Shown here piece by piece: positions 28,001 through 36,312 of a stretch of DNA of 64,000 bases (the stretch's first letter is position 1; each line of letters opens with the position of its first letter). The position numbers and the translations under genes were made by a program. Origin of the DNA: Desulfovibrio legallii (GTDB taxonomy: Bacteria > Desulfobacterota > Desulfovibrionia > Desulfovibrionales > Desulfovibrionaceae); NCBI RefSeq assembly GCF_900102485.1, contig NZ_FNBX01000015.1, forward strand, positions 6,711 to 70,710, read 5' to 3'. The notes beneath the pieces are model-generated. The model did no database searches, was not told where the DNA came from, and worked only from the letters and a program-made list of their open reading frames with translations.

Positions 28001-28122
28001 TGAACCTCAATGACCTGGTGCCCGGCGACCCCAGCCGTCAGGGCGTCACGGCCCTGACGGAGAGCGATTCCGGCAGCGCCGTGCGCCAGGGCATCCCCGT
28101 GCGGGTGGAGCGCCTGGCATAA
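25000..28122 (+). CDS. ttrA: Tetrathionate reductase-like molybdopterin catalytic subunit
   Basis: The 1040-aa periplasmic enzyme of the DMSO reductase family would reduce tetrathionate to thiosulfate. It starts MDAKKRRFLGTGAALLG, a Tat signal. A [4Fe-4S] site CWGCTTLCGV (about 78-90, fourth Cys in TVCGRG) and the Mo-ligand Cys in GAYCGLSF (about 265) follow; CWGCTT and the Cys ligand are hallmarks of the TtrA/ArrA/PhsA branch. Length and the B-C-A order favour TtrA over arsenate reductase. GGAAGG lies 9 nt before ATG 25000; ATG 24991 in the same frame directly abuts it and is less likely. Substrate is inferred, not seen. A terminator follows. Confidence 0.88.
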   Translation: MDAKKRRFLGTGAALLGAGALAAASAGAGKKVLDGLLRGTAGEPVRDPVNKNSLEPEYAVDAQGRVSPGKGARTAFDLCWGCTTLCGVRLHIDAATEQVARVAGNPYNPLSSSHALPMEAPVSAALRSVSARADAPESPLAGHSGRATVCGRGAAMIDAQTSPFRILHCLKRAGKRGEGRWKSISFEQLVEEVVEGGDLFGEGHVDGLRAIRETPGPANPEHPEFGPHANRLLLTYAFDDGRETFFFQRFGIQAYGTRNFGKHGAYCGLSFRMGSGMALNNLATNTHAKPDFENCEFALFWGTAPAQAGNPFNRSARMVAEARTLGKLHYAVIDPVLRLSVTDAVRDRARWVPVRPGTDAALALGMIRWMLENQRYDAAFLSHPTLEAATAAGEAAFSNATHLVGLSGPQQGRILRLPPTGQKGQDGKPLPGEPLVISPEGALRPAGQCPTAALFFRGEVTLPDGSAVTAATALQLLKEEACAHSLEEYARLCGVPQKVMEDLAREFTAHGKRAVVDVHGGMMQLSGMNATFAALTLNTLIGNCNVKGGLAVPPPNFHKAAYAGPHYDLNNFPGKKGPQGFPANRCRAPYEKSSAFRRKKAAGLNPYPADMPWFPLTPPNMPGEHLLGHANGYPFTFKAWLNWTGNVLYGHGGLHKVMDPLLRDPKNLPLIVGIDAFHNETNAYADYLVPDPCMYEGWGGFAGAWCGVLTRMSSARWPAVAPKQQKTAAGEPVCMEQFLIAAAKRLGLPGFGEKAIPGADGTLHPLNTPQDYYLRLAANMAFGKGQQPAAPSAEDVQLSGIGRILPDLEAVLAPEERGPVARIYSRGGLFAPCAAAYEGDKLRSRWTRALCVYNEDAAAAVHWQTGRRYSGIPTLRTGEFCDGAPLRQRWSERDYPLLMISFKSNLINSYAIVSPRLRAIKPVNMVFLHPQDARALGVGQGERVRLVSPGGTAEAQVTLTETVMPGVVAVEHGFGHKALGAADVWVDGRRIPAAPGCGAGLNLNDLVPGDPSRQGVTALTESDSGSAVRQGIPVRVERLA

Positions 28123-28143
28123 AGCCGGAACCACAAGACAACA

Positions 28144-28187
28144 TAAGGGCGGAGAATGCCGGTTTGCCGGCTTTTCCGCCCTTTTTG
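28144..28187 (+). terminator. Terminator after ttrA
   Basis: The outer stem AGGGCGGA/TCCGCCCT encloses a nested GCCGG-TTTG-CCGGC hairpin and is followed by TTTTT, about 22 bp past the ttrA stop. Confidence 0.85.
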
Positions 28188-28338
28188 GCCCGCTGCCGGG
28201 CTGTGCGCAAGGGCGACGCGGTTTGCCGGCAAGGCCCGTCCGCAAGGGCGCGCAAGACGCCCGCACAGCCGGTTGGGCTTGCGCTTTTGCGGCGAACCTG
28301 CCTGCGCGGTGCGCAGGGGATTGCAGGCGCGCAATGCC

Positions 28339-29331
28339 CTATTGCAGCCGGAAGTCAAAGGGCAGCAGTACCACCGTGCGCACGGCCCGGCCATCTTTGC
28401 GCCCTGGCCGAAAGCGCATGCGCCGCGCGGCTTCCAGGGCGGCGTCTTCAAAGTAGCCGCGCGGCTGGGCCGCATGTACGCTGCAATGGCCCGGCAGACC
28501 GGAAGATTCCACCACCAGGCGCACTACCACCCGGCCCTCCAGGCGGCGGCTGCGGGCGCGGTCCGGATAGTCGGGCCGCACGGGGCGGGTGACGGTCGGG
28601 GGCCTGTCCAGTTGGTTGGGCGCGTAGAGGGGGTCGCCCTGTGGGGTTCCGGCAGTCTGGCCGGCGGCGAGGCTGCCGCCCGGAGGGCCGGCCGGAGCGG
28701 GGGGCGCCGTTGCGGTAAGGCCTTTGACGGCGCTTGGGGCGGGCCTTGGCGGCGCGTCCTGGGGAGCTGTTGGTGGGGCCGCTGGGCGGGCCCTGGGCTT
28801 CGGCGCGGGCCTGGGCTTGGCGGCGGGCTTGGGGCGCGGGGCGGCCTGGACGGGCGTGGGCGGCGTGGGGGCGGTTTCTGCGGTTGACGGCCGTGGGGGC
28901 GCGGCCGCGCCGTCTGCGGTAACGGTGGCAGGGGCTGCCTGGGCGGGCGCTGGCACGGGGGCTGGCGTGGCCGCGCCGTTGCCGGGAGCGAGGCTGACCA
29001 GGCTGACCCGCAGCAGGGGGGCGGGCCGCTTCCCCACGTTGGTGAGCGGGGCCGCCAGCACCAGTGCGGCCACAGCGGCGTGCAGCAGCAGGGCGGAGAA
29101 AAGCCCCCTGCGGAACGGAGCGCGAAGGTTGTGCGGCAGCGGCAGGGGCGGCAAGGACAGGGAAGGGCGCGGCGGCGTTTGCGCGGCGCGGGGTCCGGCG
29201 CTCCCCCCGGATCGCGCGCCATGGGCCTGGGGCGGCGTTCCTGCGGCGCGGGGCGCATCGGCGGCAGCAGGGCCGCAGGCGGCGCTGGCCATCGGAAGGG
29301 GAAGCGGCGGGGGCGGCGCGGGACGGCGCAT
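28339..29331 (-). CDS. tonB: Energy transducer TonB
   Basis: TonB couples the proton-motive force (through ExbBD) to outer-membrane receptors. The 330-aa protein has a Pro-rich cytoplasmic leader of about 70 residues, one transmembrane helix (LFSALLLHAAVAALVLAAPL), a long periplasmic Pro/Ala/Lys spacer, and the C-terminal TonB fold (about 235-330) with RPDYPDRARSRRLEGRVVV and a final MRFRPGRKDG strand. The His within the helix matches the functional TonB His. The cytoplasmic leader is longer than in classical TonB. AAGGAG sits 7 nt before ATG 29331. No exbB/exbD is adjacent. Confidence 0.9.
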   Translation of the reverse strand: MRRPAPPPPLPLPMASAACGPAAADAPRAAGTPPQAHGARSGGSAGPRAAQTPPRPSLSLPPLPLPHNLRAPFRRGLFSALLLHAAVAALVLAAPLTNVGKRPAPLLRVSLVSLAPGNGAATPAPVPAPAQAAPATVTADGAAAPPRPSTAETAPTPPTPVQAAPRPKPAAKPRPAPKPRARPAAPPTAPQDAPPRPAPSAVKGLTATAPPAPAGPPGGSLAAGQTAGTPQGDPLYAPNQLDRPPTVTRPVRPDYPDRARSRRLEGRVVVRLVVESSGLPGHCSVHAAQPRGYFEDAALEAARRMRFRPGRKDGRAVRTVVLLPFDFRLQ

Positions 29332-29507
29332 GCCAAAACTCCTTGCGTTGGCGTGGGGGGCTTGCCGTGGCCCAGACCACGGCGGTCTTTGCGGCAGTCA
29401 ATGCTATCTTTTTTGTAATCGTAATACTTGACGGCCTTCAGGGCAAGGGGGCGGCTGCGCAAGCGCCGCTTTGCGGTGCGGAGATGCGTTGGCGTGAGTG
29501 TGTTGCC

Positions 29508-29680
29508 TGCCCTTGAGCACAACTGCGCTCAAGGGCAATACGTTACGGCGCTGCAACTTTGAAATGTCGTGGCGGCTGCGCGAGCGGGCGCGCGCTGTGC
29601 AGGCGTAAGCGCAAGTGATTTGTCTGGTGAGCGCCGGAAGGGCGTGCCGTAACCTTTGGGAATGCCTGTTCTCAACGTTA
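29508..29680 (+). repeat. Intergenic dispersed repeat, copy C
   Basis: It begins with the hairpin GCCCTTGAG-N10-CTCAAGGGC (about 29509-29536), then TGCAACTTTGAAATG (29552-29566, identical to copy A), GTGCAGGCGTAAGCGCA and ATGCCTGTTCTCA (29662-29674). It fills most of the 396-bp gap 29332-29727 between the tonB promoter region and the carrier gene. The rest of the gap (29332-29500) is the tonB upstream region, where I see an AT-rich patch but no certain promoter. Confidence 0.7.
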
Positions 29681-29727
29681 CTCTGCGGTAGCGCCCGTCA
29701 GCCGGGCGCAGCGCAAGGCAGGGGGCG

Positions 29728-30711
29728 TCAGACCAGCCCCAGATGCTGGAACAGCCAGACAAAGCCCGTGAGGGTAAACAGGCTGATGCCGTTGGAGAGC
29801 ACGGCAGTGAGGGCGGCTTCTTCGGGCGCAGCGCGGTAGACCTCGGCCATCACTGTGACCAGCAGGGCCGTGGCCGTGGCGCTGATGAGCACGCCCACCA
29901 CCAGCCAGCGGCCGCCGATGCCCAGCAGGGCCAGGGCGGCCCAGCAGAGCAGGGGATGGATAAGGAGCTTGCAGACCAGGTACCAGCACTGACGCAGCAC
30001 GGCGTGCCCCTGGGCGCGGCGGCGGGCCAGGGTGAGCTTCTGGCGCAGGTCCAGGCCCAGGGCCAGGAGCATGCAAGGGGCCGCCGTGTAGCCCACCAGG
30101 CTGGCGGCGCGGTCCAGGGGCGTCCAGAGCCCCAGGCCGGACACGGCCAGAATCATGCCCAGCAGGGTGGCGAGCAGGATGGGGTTGCCCAGAAAAAAGA
30201 TGCGCAGAAAGCGCCCGCAGCGCAGCAGCGGGCCGGAGGCGTCCTCGGCCAGGGATCCGTTGAGAAGATCCAGCCGTCCCTGGGCCAGGATCATGACCAC
30301 GTTGGGCGTCAGGATGGCCAGGCCCGCCACGAGCATGGCTTCCTTATCGCCGGGCAGCAGGTTGGCCACGATGGGCAGGCCCACAAAGGCCGCGTTGCAG
30401 GCGGAGCAGGAAAGCCCGCTGATGACTGCCGGGCCGACGCCGCGCCGGCAGAACAGCTTGTCCCCCGCATAGCCCAGGGCGTAGACAGCGAGCTGGGAGC
30501 CGATGACCCCCAGCCAGAAGCCCCAGTTGGCCAGGTCCTGTGGGCGGGCGTCGGCCAGGAGGTGCAGGATGAGCAGGGGCAGGGCCGCCCGCAGCACATA
30601 GATGCCCAGCACGGATCCGGCGCTTTCGGGCAGCGCGTCCCGGCTGCGCAGGGCAACGCCCGCAAGGATGATAAGAAAAACCGGCACAACGGCGGCAAAA
30701 GCGTGGAGCAT
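29728..30711 (-). CDS. AEC-family (auxin efflux carrier-like) transporter
   Basis: The 327-aa integral membrane protein has about ten hydrophobic helices in two halves, the pattern of the AEC/bile-acid-arsenite superfamily carriers (YfdV, MleP types) that move small organic acids such as malate. It starts MLHAFAAVVPVFLIILAGVALR, typical of the family. The conserved middle segment SGLSCSACNAAFVGLPI (FxNxGFxGxP-like) follows. The substrate cannot be deduced. ATG 30711 gives the family-normal N-terminus, although the frame is open upstream and the Shine-Dalgarno sequence is weak. Confidence 0.85.
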   Translation of the reverse strand: MLHAFAAVVPVFLIILAGVALRSRDALPESAGSVLGIYVLRAALPLLILHLLADARPQDLANWGFWLGVIGSQLAVYALGYAGDKLFCRRGVGPAVISGLSCSACNAAFVGLPIVANLLPGDKEAMLVAGLAILTPNVVMILAQGRLDLLNGSLAEDASGPLLRCGRFLRIFFLGNPILLATLLGMILAVSGLGLWTPLDRAASLVGYTAAPCMLLALGLDLRQKLTLARRRAQGHAVLRQCWYLVCKLLIHPLLCWAALALLGIGGRWLVVGVLISATATALLVTVMAEVYRAAPEEAALTAVLSNGISLFTLTGFVWLFQHLGLV

Positions 30712-30854
30712 GGGACCAGACGGTTGATGGAGGGTTGCGCCCGTGGGCCGGACGTGGGCTTTTGCCCGGCGTGCGGCAGCGGGTTCGCCGCGCCAGGGCC
30801 GAATCTCCGGCAAACGGCGGAGACCCGGCCCCGGCGGGCTCTGCGGGGAAGGCC

Positions 30855-31448
30855 TTACTTCTTGGCGGGCGCGGCGTCAGGCTGGGCCGCATCCTTCTGG
30901 CCTGCATCCTTCTGGGCTGCGGCATCGGCTGCGGGCGCGGCGTCTTCCTTGCCGGCTTCGGGCTTGGCTGCGGCGGCGGGCTTGAAGTCCACCTTCTGCT
31001 TGTTGACGGCGGCCACAATGTCGGCGGTGACGTCGGCCTTGGAGTCATAGGCGGCCGCGGCTTCGCTGCTGAGGATGACGGCGTAGCCCTTTTCGACGCG
31101 GTAGCCGTTGATGACGCGCTGCACCATGTCGTAGAGCACGTTGATCACGTTCTGCTGCTCCACCTGCATGCGTTGCTGCGCGCCCATGTAGACGGTCTGC
31201 AGTTCTTTCTGGGCCTGGGCGTCGTTGGGGTTCTTTTCCAGCCGGGACTGGATGTCGTTGAGCGAGGTTTGCATCTCGGCCTGGATGCCTTCCAGGAATT
31301 TGACGCCGGCCTTGCCCGGTTCGCTGTCGCGCATGATGCGCGCCATATCCACCACGGCCAGTTGGGGTTTGGCGGTTTCGGCCTGTTGGCAGGCGGGAAG
31401 CAGCAGGCACAGCCCCAGGGCCAGGGGCGCAAAGAAGGAAATTCGCAT
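30855..31448 (-). CDS. OmpH/Skp-like lipoprotein
   Basis: The 197-aa protein has a lipoprotein signal (LCLLLPACQQAE), then the OmpH-family start AVVDMARIMRDSEPGK, a long helical coiled coil (about 45-125, rich in Gln/Glu) and a short beta return (GYAVILSSEAAAAYD). The C-terminal ~45 residues are an Ala/Lys/Asp/Gln repeat-like tail (AAQKDAGQKDAAQPDAA). Skp proteins chaperone outer-membrane proteins in the periplasm; a lipid-anchored variant would stay at a membrane. It is transcribed alone after the mltC terminator. Confidence 0.82.
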   Translation of the reverse strand: MRISFFAPLALGLCLLLPACQQAETAKPQLAVVDMARIMRDSEPGKAGVKFLEGIQAEMQTSLNDIQSRLEKNPNDAQAQKELQTVYMGAQQRMQVEQQNVINVLYDMVQRVINGYRVEKGYAVILSSEAAAAYDSKADVTADIVAAVNKQKVDFKPAAAAKPEAGKEDAAPAADAAAQKDAGQKDAAQPDAAPAKK

Positions 31449-31523
31449 GATGGTGAGCACTCCTTATGGGCGAAGCTGACGGATTTTCCGGACGGTCGGA
31501 CGGGCCCGCCGCGGCGTCAGGAT

Positions 31524-31564
31524 CAAAAAGTAGCCGACGGCGCGAAGGTCCGGACCGCCGTCGG
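31524..31564 (-). terminator. Rho-independent terminator after the lytic transglycosylase gene
   Basis: On the minus strand GCCGACGGC-loop-GCCGTCGGC (31556-31564, 31533-31541) is followed by TACTTTTTG, about 50 bp past the stop at 31617. Confidence 0.85.
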
Positions 31565-31616
31565 CCGTACAGATGTACGTTGTTTTGCCGCCCGCCACAA
31601 CCTTTTTCCGGGGCGT

Positions 31617-32687
31617 TCAGCGCAGGGCCGCATAGTGGTTTTTCATGCGCTGCACCTTGGCCACATAAAAGCGGGTTTCGCGCACGGGCAGCCGGGAGGT
31701 GAGGTCCGCGTAAAGCTCCGCCGCGCTCATGGCGTTGATGCGGGCCACGGCGGCCTCGTCCGTGCTGCCGTAGAGGCGCAGAAAACGGTTGGGCCCCATG
31801 TTGTAGGCCGCCACAGCGCAGTATTCGCGGGCCAGCTCGTCCTCCACTCCCGCAAAGTAGCGGGTCAGCAAAATGTGCAGGTAGGCGGTGCCGTAGCGGA
31901 TGTTGGTTTCCGGCACGCGCAGCTCGTCAAAGCTGATCTCCCCGCGGCGGCCGTAGAGGTAGCGGTGCACCTCGTCGCTGGCCGTGTCCGGCAGGATCTG
32001 CATAAGACCCATGGCCGACTTGCCGCTGACCAGGGTGGGGGAGAAATCGCTTTCGCTGTGGATGATGGCGTAGACCAGGTCCGTATCCAGATTGTAGCGG
32101 CGGGAGAAGTTCTCCACCAGGCGGCGGTAGCGGGCGGCGCGGGCGCTGAGGGCGGCGGGGGTATCGTCCTCGCCCGTGAAGGGGGGCGGATCCGACGCCC
32201 GTTGCGGCGTGCGGGGGCGCAACGGGCTGTACCCCGCAAGCGCACCCGGCGCGGCCAGCCAGCGCAGGGGGCGGCCGCCGTTGTCCAGGGCGTCGCCGTA
32301 GCGGGGGGGCAGGCTGCCCAGAAGAAGGGGCGGGCTTGCGCCGTCCAGGGGAAGCAGGGGGGCAAAGCCGCCGGGTTCGCCTACGCTCGTCCGCAGGGGC
32401 GGGGCCTGGGGGCTTCCTCCGCCGGAAGGGGCGCGCGCGTCACGCTGCGGCGGGGCCGCTGCGGCGTCGGCGGCTGGGGCGCGCACGGCCCATTGCCGCA
32501 CGCCGTCGCCCAGGGGCAGGATGGGCGCGGGCAGGTCTTCAGGGGCCAGGCTCACCACGCGGGGGTTGGCCCGACGGCGCAGTTCCGGGCCTTCGGTCTG
32601 CGGCACAAAGCCCGCCAGCAGGCCCAGCACCGCCAGGGTGGCCAGCAGGCCAAAAAGGAACAGCAAAAGGGCGTTACGGCGTTTCAT
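31617..32687 (-). CDS. Membrane-bound lytic murein transglycosylase (MltC/Slt-type)
   Basis: It cleaves peptidoglycan to form 1,6-anhydro-muropeptides. The 356-aa protein has an N-terminal membrane anchor (LLLFLFGLLATLAVLGLLAG), a ~150-residue Pro/Ala-rich periplasmic spacer, and a C-terminal SLT domain (about 195-350). The catalytic Glu lies in IIHSESDFSP, followed by SGKSAMGLMQILPDTA and AYNMGPNRF, the conserved goose-lysozyme-like motifs. The domain resembles MltC more than Slt70. The N-terminus is an uncleaved anchor rather than a lipobox. Confidence 0.9.
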   Translation of the reverse strand: MKRRNALLLFLFGLLATLAVLGLLAGFVPQTEGPELRRRANPRVVSLAPEDLPAPILPLGDGVRQWAVRAPAADAAAAPPQRDARAPSGGGSPQAPPLRTSVGEPGGFAPLLPLDGASPPLLLGSLPPRYGDALDNGGRPLRWLAAPGALAGYSPLRPRTPQRASDPPPFTGEDDTPAALSARAARYRRLVENFSRRYNLDTDLVYAIIHSESDFSPTLVSGKSAMGLMQILPDTASDEVHRYLYGRRGEISFDELRVPETNIRYGTAYLHILLTRYFAGVEDELAREYCAVAAYNMGPNRFLRLYGSTDEAAVARINAMSAAELYADLTSRLPVRETRFYVAKVQRMKNHYAALR

Positions 32688-32831
32688 GGCAAACCTCGCG
32701 GCGGCCCCGCTGCGGCCGGGCCGTCACTCCTGCTGCAATTCTTTTGCCACTCAAAAAAATCTTTTTCTTTTCGGCGCATTGAGCCTTGCTTGTGAAGGGC
32801 GTGACACATGTGGTCAAAAATCTGAATGGCG

Positions 32832-32860
32832 TTGACCGAACGCCCTGGAGGCCATATAGT
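32832..32860 (+). promoter_or_regulatory. Sigma-70-like promoter for the GAF-protein operon
   Basis: TTGACC (32832-32837), an exact 17-nt spacer and TATAGT (32855-32860). It gives a leader of about 125 nt before the GTG start at 32994. The 306-bp gap 32688-32993 also contains a CACATGTG palindrome near 32808, a possible regulator site between this promoter and the divergent transglycosylase gene. Confidence 0.65.
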
Positions 32861-32993
32861 ATGTTCTGGACGGGAAAGCGGTTTCAGGAAAACGCGCGTC
32901 CGACACCGCAGCAAGGCGGGCGCGGCTGTTCCGACGGGAGACCGTCCTCGGGGCCGCGTGAGCCTGTCCGGACCTGCGGGTATGGAGTTCATC

Positions 32994-34106
32994 GTGTCAC
33001 AGCACAACCCCGAATACATCCGCGAAGAAATCAAACGTCTCCTCAAGTATGCCCCGCCGGAAATGCGCGCCGCCGCTCTGGCCCTGCTGCCCGCGGCCAA
33101 GCGAACCCTCAATACCGGCTACGACCCCGCCGTGCGCGGGGTGCCCATGCGCAGCTGGCGCTGCCTGCTTACGCTGCTGGCCTCGGTGGCCAGCATGCAG
33201 AACGACACGGAAATGCTGTTGCGCGTTTCCAACGATCTGCTTTCCATTGCCGACCGCATGGCCCCGCCCAGTGAGGTTCTGCGCCAGAGCGCGGAAATTC
33301 TGGTCCACGCCCTGTACGCCGAAATGTACGTCTGTCGCCTGCGCACGCCCAACGGAGAGTGGGTGGTGAGCACGGCCAACCAGGTGGACGGCAAAAGCAT
33401 CCCCATCGTGGCCCCCATGCTGGAGGAGGGCCTGCGCAAGCACCCGGTCATGCGGGCCATTCTGGAGGGCCACACCCGCTATGTGGTCTCCAACAACCTG
33501 CACGCCCTGGACCGGGGGGGCGAATCCTTCGACTGCATTATCTATAAGGAAGGCTACCGCTCCCGTCTGGCCTTTGTGCTGCGCGAGCGCGGCAACCGCC
33601 CGCCGTTTGGGCTGGTCATGCTCTACACCAAGCGCGAATACGGCTTTGAGAGCTTTGACGAGCGTTTTCTGGCCAAGTGCGCCAGCATTGTTTCCCTCAC
33701 CGTGGGCCGCCGCGTGGCCGTGGCTCGCGATACCCTGGAAAAGGCCGCTGGGGCCATGGCCCACTACGGCAACAACGCCCTGAATGTCATGCGCAACCAG
33801 GCGGAATACTGCGGCGAGCTGGTGGAAGACATTGACGCCAACCAGGCCCGCGCCCTGCGCCTGGCCCGGGAGGTGCTGGCCGAATTTCCCGAGGGCTCGC
33901 GCGGGCGCGGCCTGGCCCTGGAGCTGGAAAGCATCCTCGCCCGCACGGACCTCACCGAGCTGGCCGGGCACCTGGGCGGCGTGCTGGAAGGCACCAGGCG
34001 CATGACGCGGATCATCAATTCCCTGATGAAGTCCGCCGAGCGCCCCCGGCTCATGCACTACGCCCTGGGGCACGACGTGCTGCGCCTGGAGGACGACAAC
34101 CAGTAG
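32994..34106 (+). CDS. GAF-domain cytoplasmic protein
   Basis: Function unknown beyond the fold. The 370-aa protein has an N-terminal helical part (PEYIREEIKRLLKYAP), a central GAF-like region (about 95-255: EILVHALYAEMYVCRLR through FGLVMLYTKREYGFESFDERFL) and a C-terminal helical part (DTLEKAAGAMAHYGNNALNVMRNQAEY) that resembles a degenerate histidine-kinase dimerisation segment without an ATPase domain. GTG 32994 is chosen because GGAG lies 7 nt upstream; ATG 32982 would add four residues. It lies 76 bp ahead of sulP and may be co-transcribed with it. Confidence 0.75.
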   Translation: MSQHNPEYIREEIKRLLKYAPPEMRAAALALLPAAKRTLNTGYDPAVRGVPMRSWRCLLTLLASVASMQNDTEMLLRVSNDLLSIADRMAPPSEVLRQSAEILVHALYAEMYVCRLRTPNGEWVVSTANQVDGKSIPIVAPMLEEGLRKHPVMRAILEGHTRYVVSNNLHALDRGGESFDCIIYKEGYRSRLAFVLRERGNRPPFGLVMLYTKREYGFESFDERFLAKCASIVSLTVGRRVAVARDTLEKAAGAMAHYGNNALNVMRNQAEYCGELVEDIDANQARALRLAREVLAEFPEGSRGRGLALELESILARTDLTELAGHLGGVLEGTRRMTRIINSLMKSAERPRLMHYALGHDVLRLEDDNQ

Positions 34107-34182
34107 CGGCCGCCCGCCGCGCCCTGCCCGGCGCGGCCTCTGCGCGCCGCCCAACCTTCGCCATGAGGATGCCGGAACAGCC

Positions 34183-36312
34183 GTGAACACGTCCGCCGCA
34201 CGCTTCTTTCCCTTTCTGGAAACCCTGCGGGGCTATTCCCGGGCGGATTTCCGCGCGGATCTGCTGGCCGCCGCCACCGTCACCCCCATGGCCGTGCCCC
34301 AGGCCATGGCCTACGCCATCATTGCCGGCGTGCATCCGCAGTACGGCATTTACGCCTGCATGCTGCCCGTGGCCCTGGCGGCCCTGTGGGGCTCCTCCCG
34401 CTACATGGCGGCCGGGCCCACCAACGCCATCTCCATGGTCATCTACTCCACCTTCGCCACGGTAAGCGTGGGGGGCGTGCTCATTGCGAGCCTGCCGGAA
34501 GAGGCCCGCATGGCCTATGTCTTTGGTCTGGCCGTGCTCTGCGGGTTGATCCAGATGGGCCTTGGGCTCGCCCGGCTGGGCGACCTTGCCAACTTTATTT
34601 CCCATTCGGTCATGGTGGCCTTTACCACAGGGGCGGCCCTGCTCATTGCCGTGGGCCAGATCAGCACGGTGCTGGGCCTTTCCGGCCCCAAACCCGCCGG
34701 GTTTTTTAACCAGATTTTTGCCGCCCTGCACGGGCTGCCGCAGACCAACCTCTGGTGCCTGGGCCTGGCCGCGCTCACCGTGGCCCTGACCCTGGCCTTC
34801 CGGCGCGTGTCGCGGCGTTTTCCCGCCTCGCTTGCGGCCCTGGCCGTGGTTACGGCCGTAAGCGCCCTGGCGGACGCGGGCGCGCGCGGCGTGCCCCTGG
34901 TGGGGCCCATTCCCAGTGTGGTCCCGCCCCTTTCCCTGCCGCCCGCCTTTAACCTGGACGCCCTGCGCGATCTGTTCATGCCCGCTCTGGCTCTGGCCTT
35001 GCTGGGCACGGTGGAATCCCTGGCCATCGGCAAGCAGCTGGCCAGCGTCAAAAACGACTCCTTTGACGGCAGCCGGGAGCTCATGGGCCAGGGCCTGGGC
35101 AACCTGGCCGCCGGGCTCACGTCGGGCATTCCCGGCTGCGGTTCTTTCACCCGCAGCGCGCTCATGGTTTCTTCGGGCGGACGTACCCGCATGGGCACGG
35201 TGTTTTCGGGCATTCTGGCCCTGCCCATGCTTTTTGTGCTGGCGCCGCTCCTCAGCCGGCTGCCCTTGTCCGCCCTGGGGGGCACGCTGCTGCTTATTTC
35301 CTTCAAAATGATCGACGTGGAGGCCATCCGCCTCTGCGTGGTGGCCACCCGGGTGGACCGCATCGTCCTGCTCATAACCTTTCTCTCTACCCTGATTTTT
35401 GATCTGGAGAAGGCCATCTTCATCGGCGTGCTGCTCTCGCTGGTGTTGTTTATCTACAAGACCTCCCACCCCCGCGTGCGCCGCCTGCACCCCAACGACC
35501 CTCTGCTGCGCGAGGCCCCGGCCGACCTGCCGGACGGCGTGGCCGTGTACGTCATTGAAGGCACGCTCTTTTTCGGGGCCATCCATGAGCTGGAGCGCCA
35601 GCTGTATGAGGAAGACCGCGAACCCGCCCGCCTGGTGCTGCTGCACCTTTCCCGCGTGTTCTGGCTGGACGCCTCTGGCGCGCACGCCCTGGCCCAATTT
35701 GTGGAGCGCTGCTACGCCCGCAGCATGCCCGTCATTCTGGTGGTGGGCAGCAGCAGTGTGCGCGATATTCTGCAGCGCACGGGCATTCTGGACTACCTCA
35801 GCAATGGTTTTGTGGCCGACACCATCAACGATGGCCTGCGCCTGGCCGCGGCCTTGCTGCGCCGGGTAAGCTGCCGTGATGGCCAGTGCGCCTTCCCCAT
35901 GCCGACCATGCCCTCCTGGCAGGGCGACGGCCATGCCGACCCCTTGCTCACGGCGGGCGAAGCCGGAGCCGCCGCCAGCCCCGCGCCTACTCAGGTTGAT
36001 CAGCTTCCCAGCCCCCGGCGGCCCGCGCCCGGCAGCGCAACGCACGCGCCCGCCGGGCCCCAGGCTGCCGGCACGGCAAATCCGGCCAGGCCCCTGCCCC
36101 CGGCCGAGGCCCGCGTGCGCATGGCCGGTCCGCAACCAGCCGCAACGCCCCCGGCCACCGCTCCCGTCCCCGCGTCTTCCGTCCCGCCTTCCGCCGCCGC
36201 AACCCCGGCCCAGACGGCTTTTCTGCCAACCGCGGTCTTGCCGCAAACCACGCCGTCCGCAGAGGGCACAGCGCCCGCCGCGCCCGCGCAGACCCCCAAA
36301 ACCGCTCCGTGA
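34183..36312 (+). CDS. SulP-family anion transporter with STAS domain
   Basis: The 709-aa protein belongs to the SLC26/SulP family (sulfate, bicarbonate or other anions). The membrane domain (about 20-425) has the family signature region AAATVTPMAVPQAMAYAIIA and many helices. The STAS domain follows (about 440-565), with the conserved DASGAHAL loop. The final ~120 residues are Pro/Ala-rich low complexity, not usual for the family. The start is GTG 34183; a 7-codon upstream frame (34163-34186) overlaps it. It shares a GTGA overlap with the next gene. In a sulfate reducer sulfate uptake is plausible but not demonstrated. Confidence 0.9.
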   Translation: MNTSAARFFPFLETLRGYSRADFRADLLAAATVTPMAVPQAMAYAIIAGVHPQYGIYACMLPVALAALWGSSRYMAAGPTNAISMVIYSTFATVSVGGVLIASLPEEARMAYVFGLAVLCGLIQMGLGLARLGDLANFISHSVMVAFTTGAALLIAVGQISTVLGLSGPKPAGFFNQIFAALHGLPQTNLWCLGLAALTVALTLAFRRVSRRFPASLAALAVVTAVSALADAGARGVPLVGPIPSVVPPLSLPPAFNLDALRDLFMPALALALLGTVESLAIGKQLASVKNDSFDGSRELMGQGLGNLAAGLTSGIPGCGSFTRSALMVSSGGRTRMGTVFSGILALPMLFVLAPLLSRLPLSALGGTLLLISFKMIDVEAIRLCVVATRVDRIVLLITFLSTLIFDLEKAIFIGVLLSLVLFIYKTSHPRVRRLHPNDPLLREAPADLPDGVAVYVIEGTLFFGAIHELERQLYEEDREPARLVLLHLSRVFWLDASGAHALAQFVERCYARSMPVILVVGSSSVRDILQRTGILDYLSNGFVADTINDGLRLAAALLRRVSCRDGQCAFPMPTMPSWQGDGHADPLLTAGEAGAAASPAPTQVDQLPSPRRPAPGSATHAPAGPQAAGTANPARPLPPAEARVRMAGPQPAATPPATAPVPASSVPPSAAATPAQTAFLPTAVLPQTTPSAEGTAPAAPAQTPKTAP

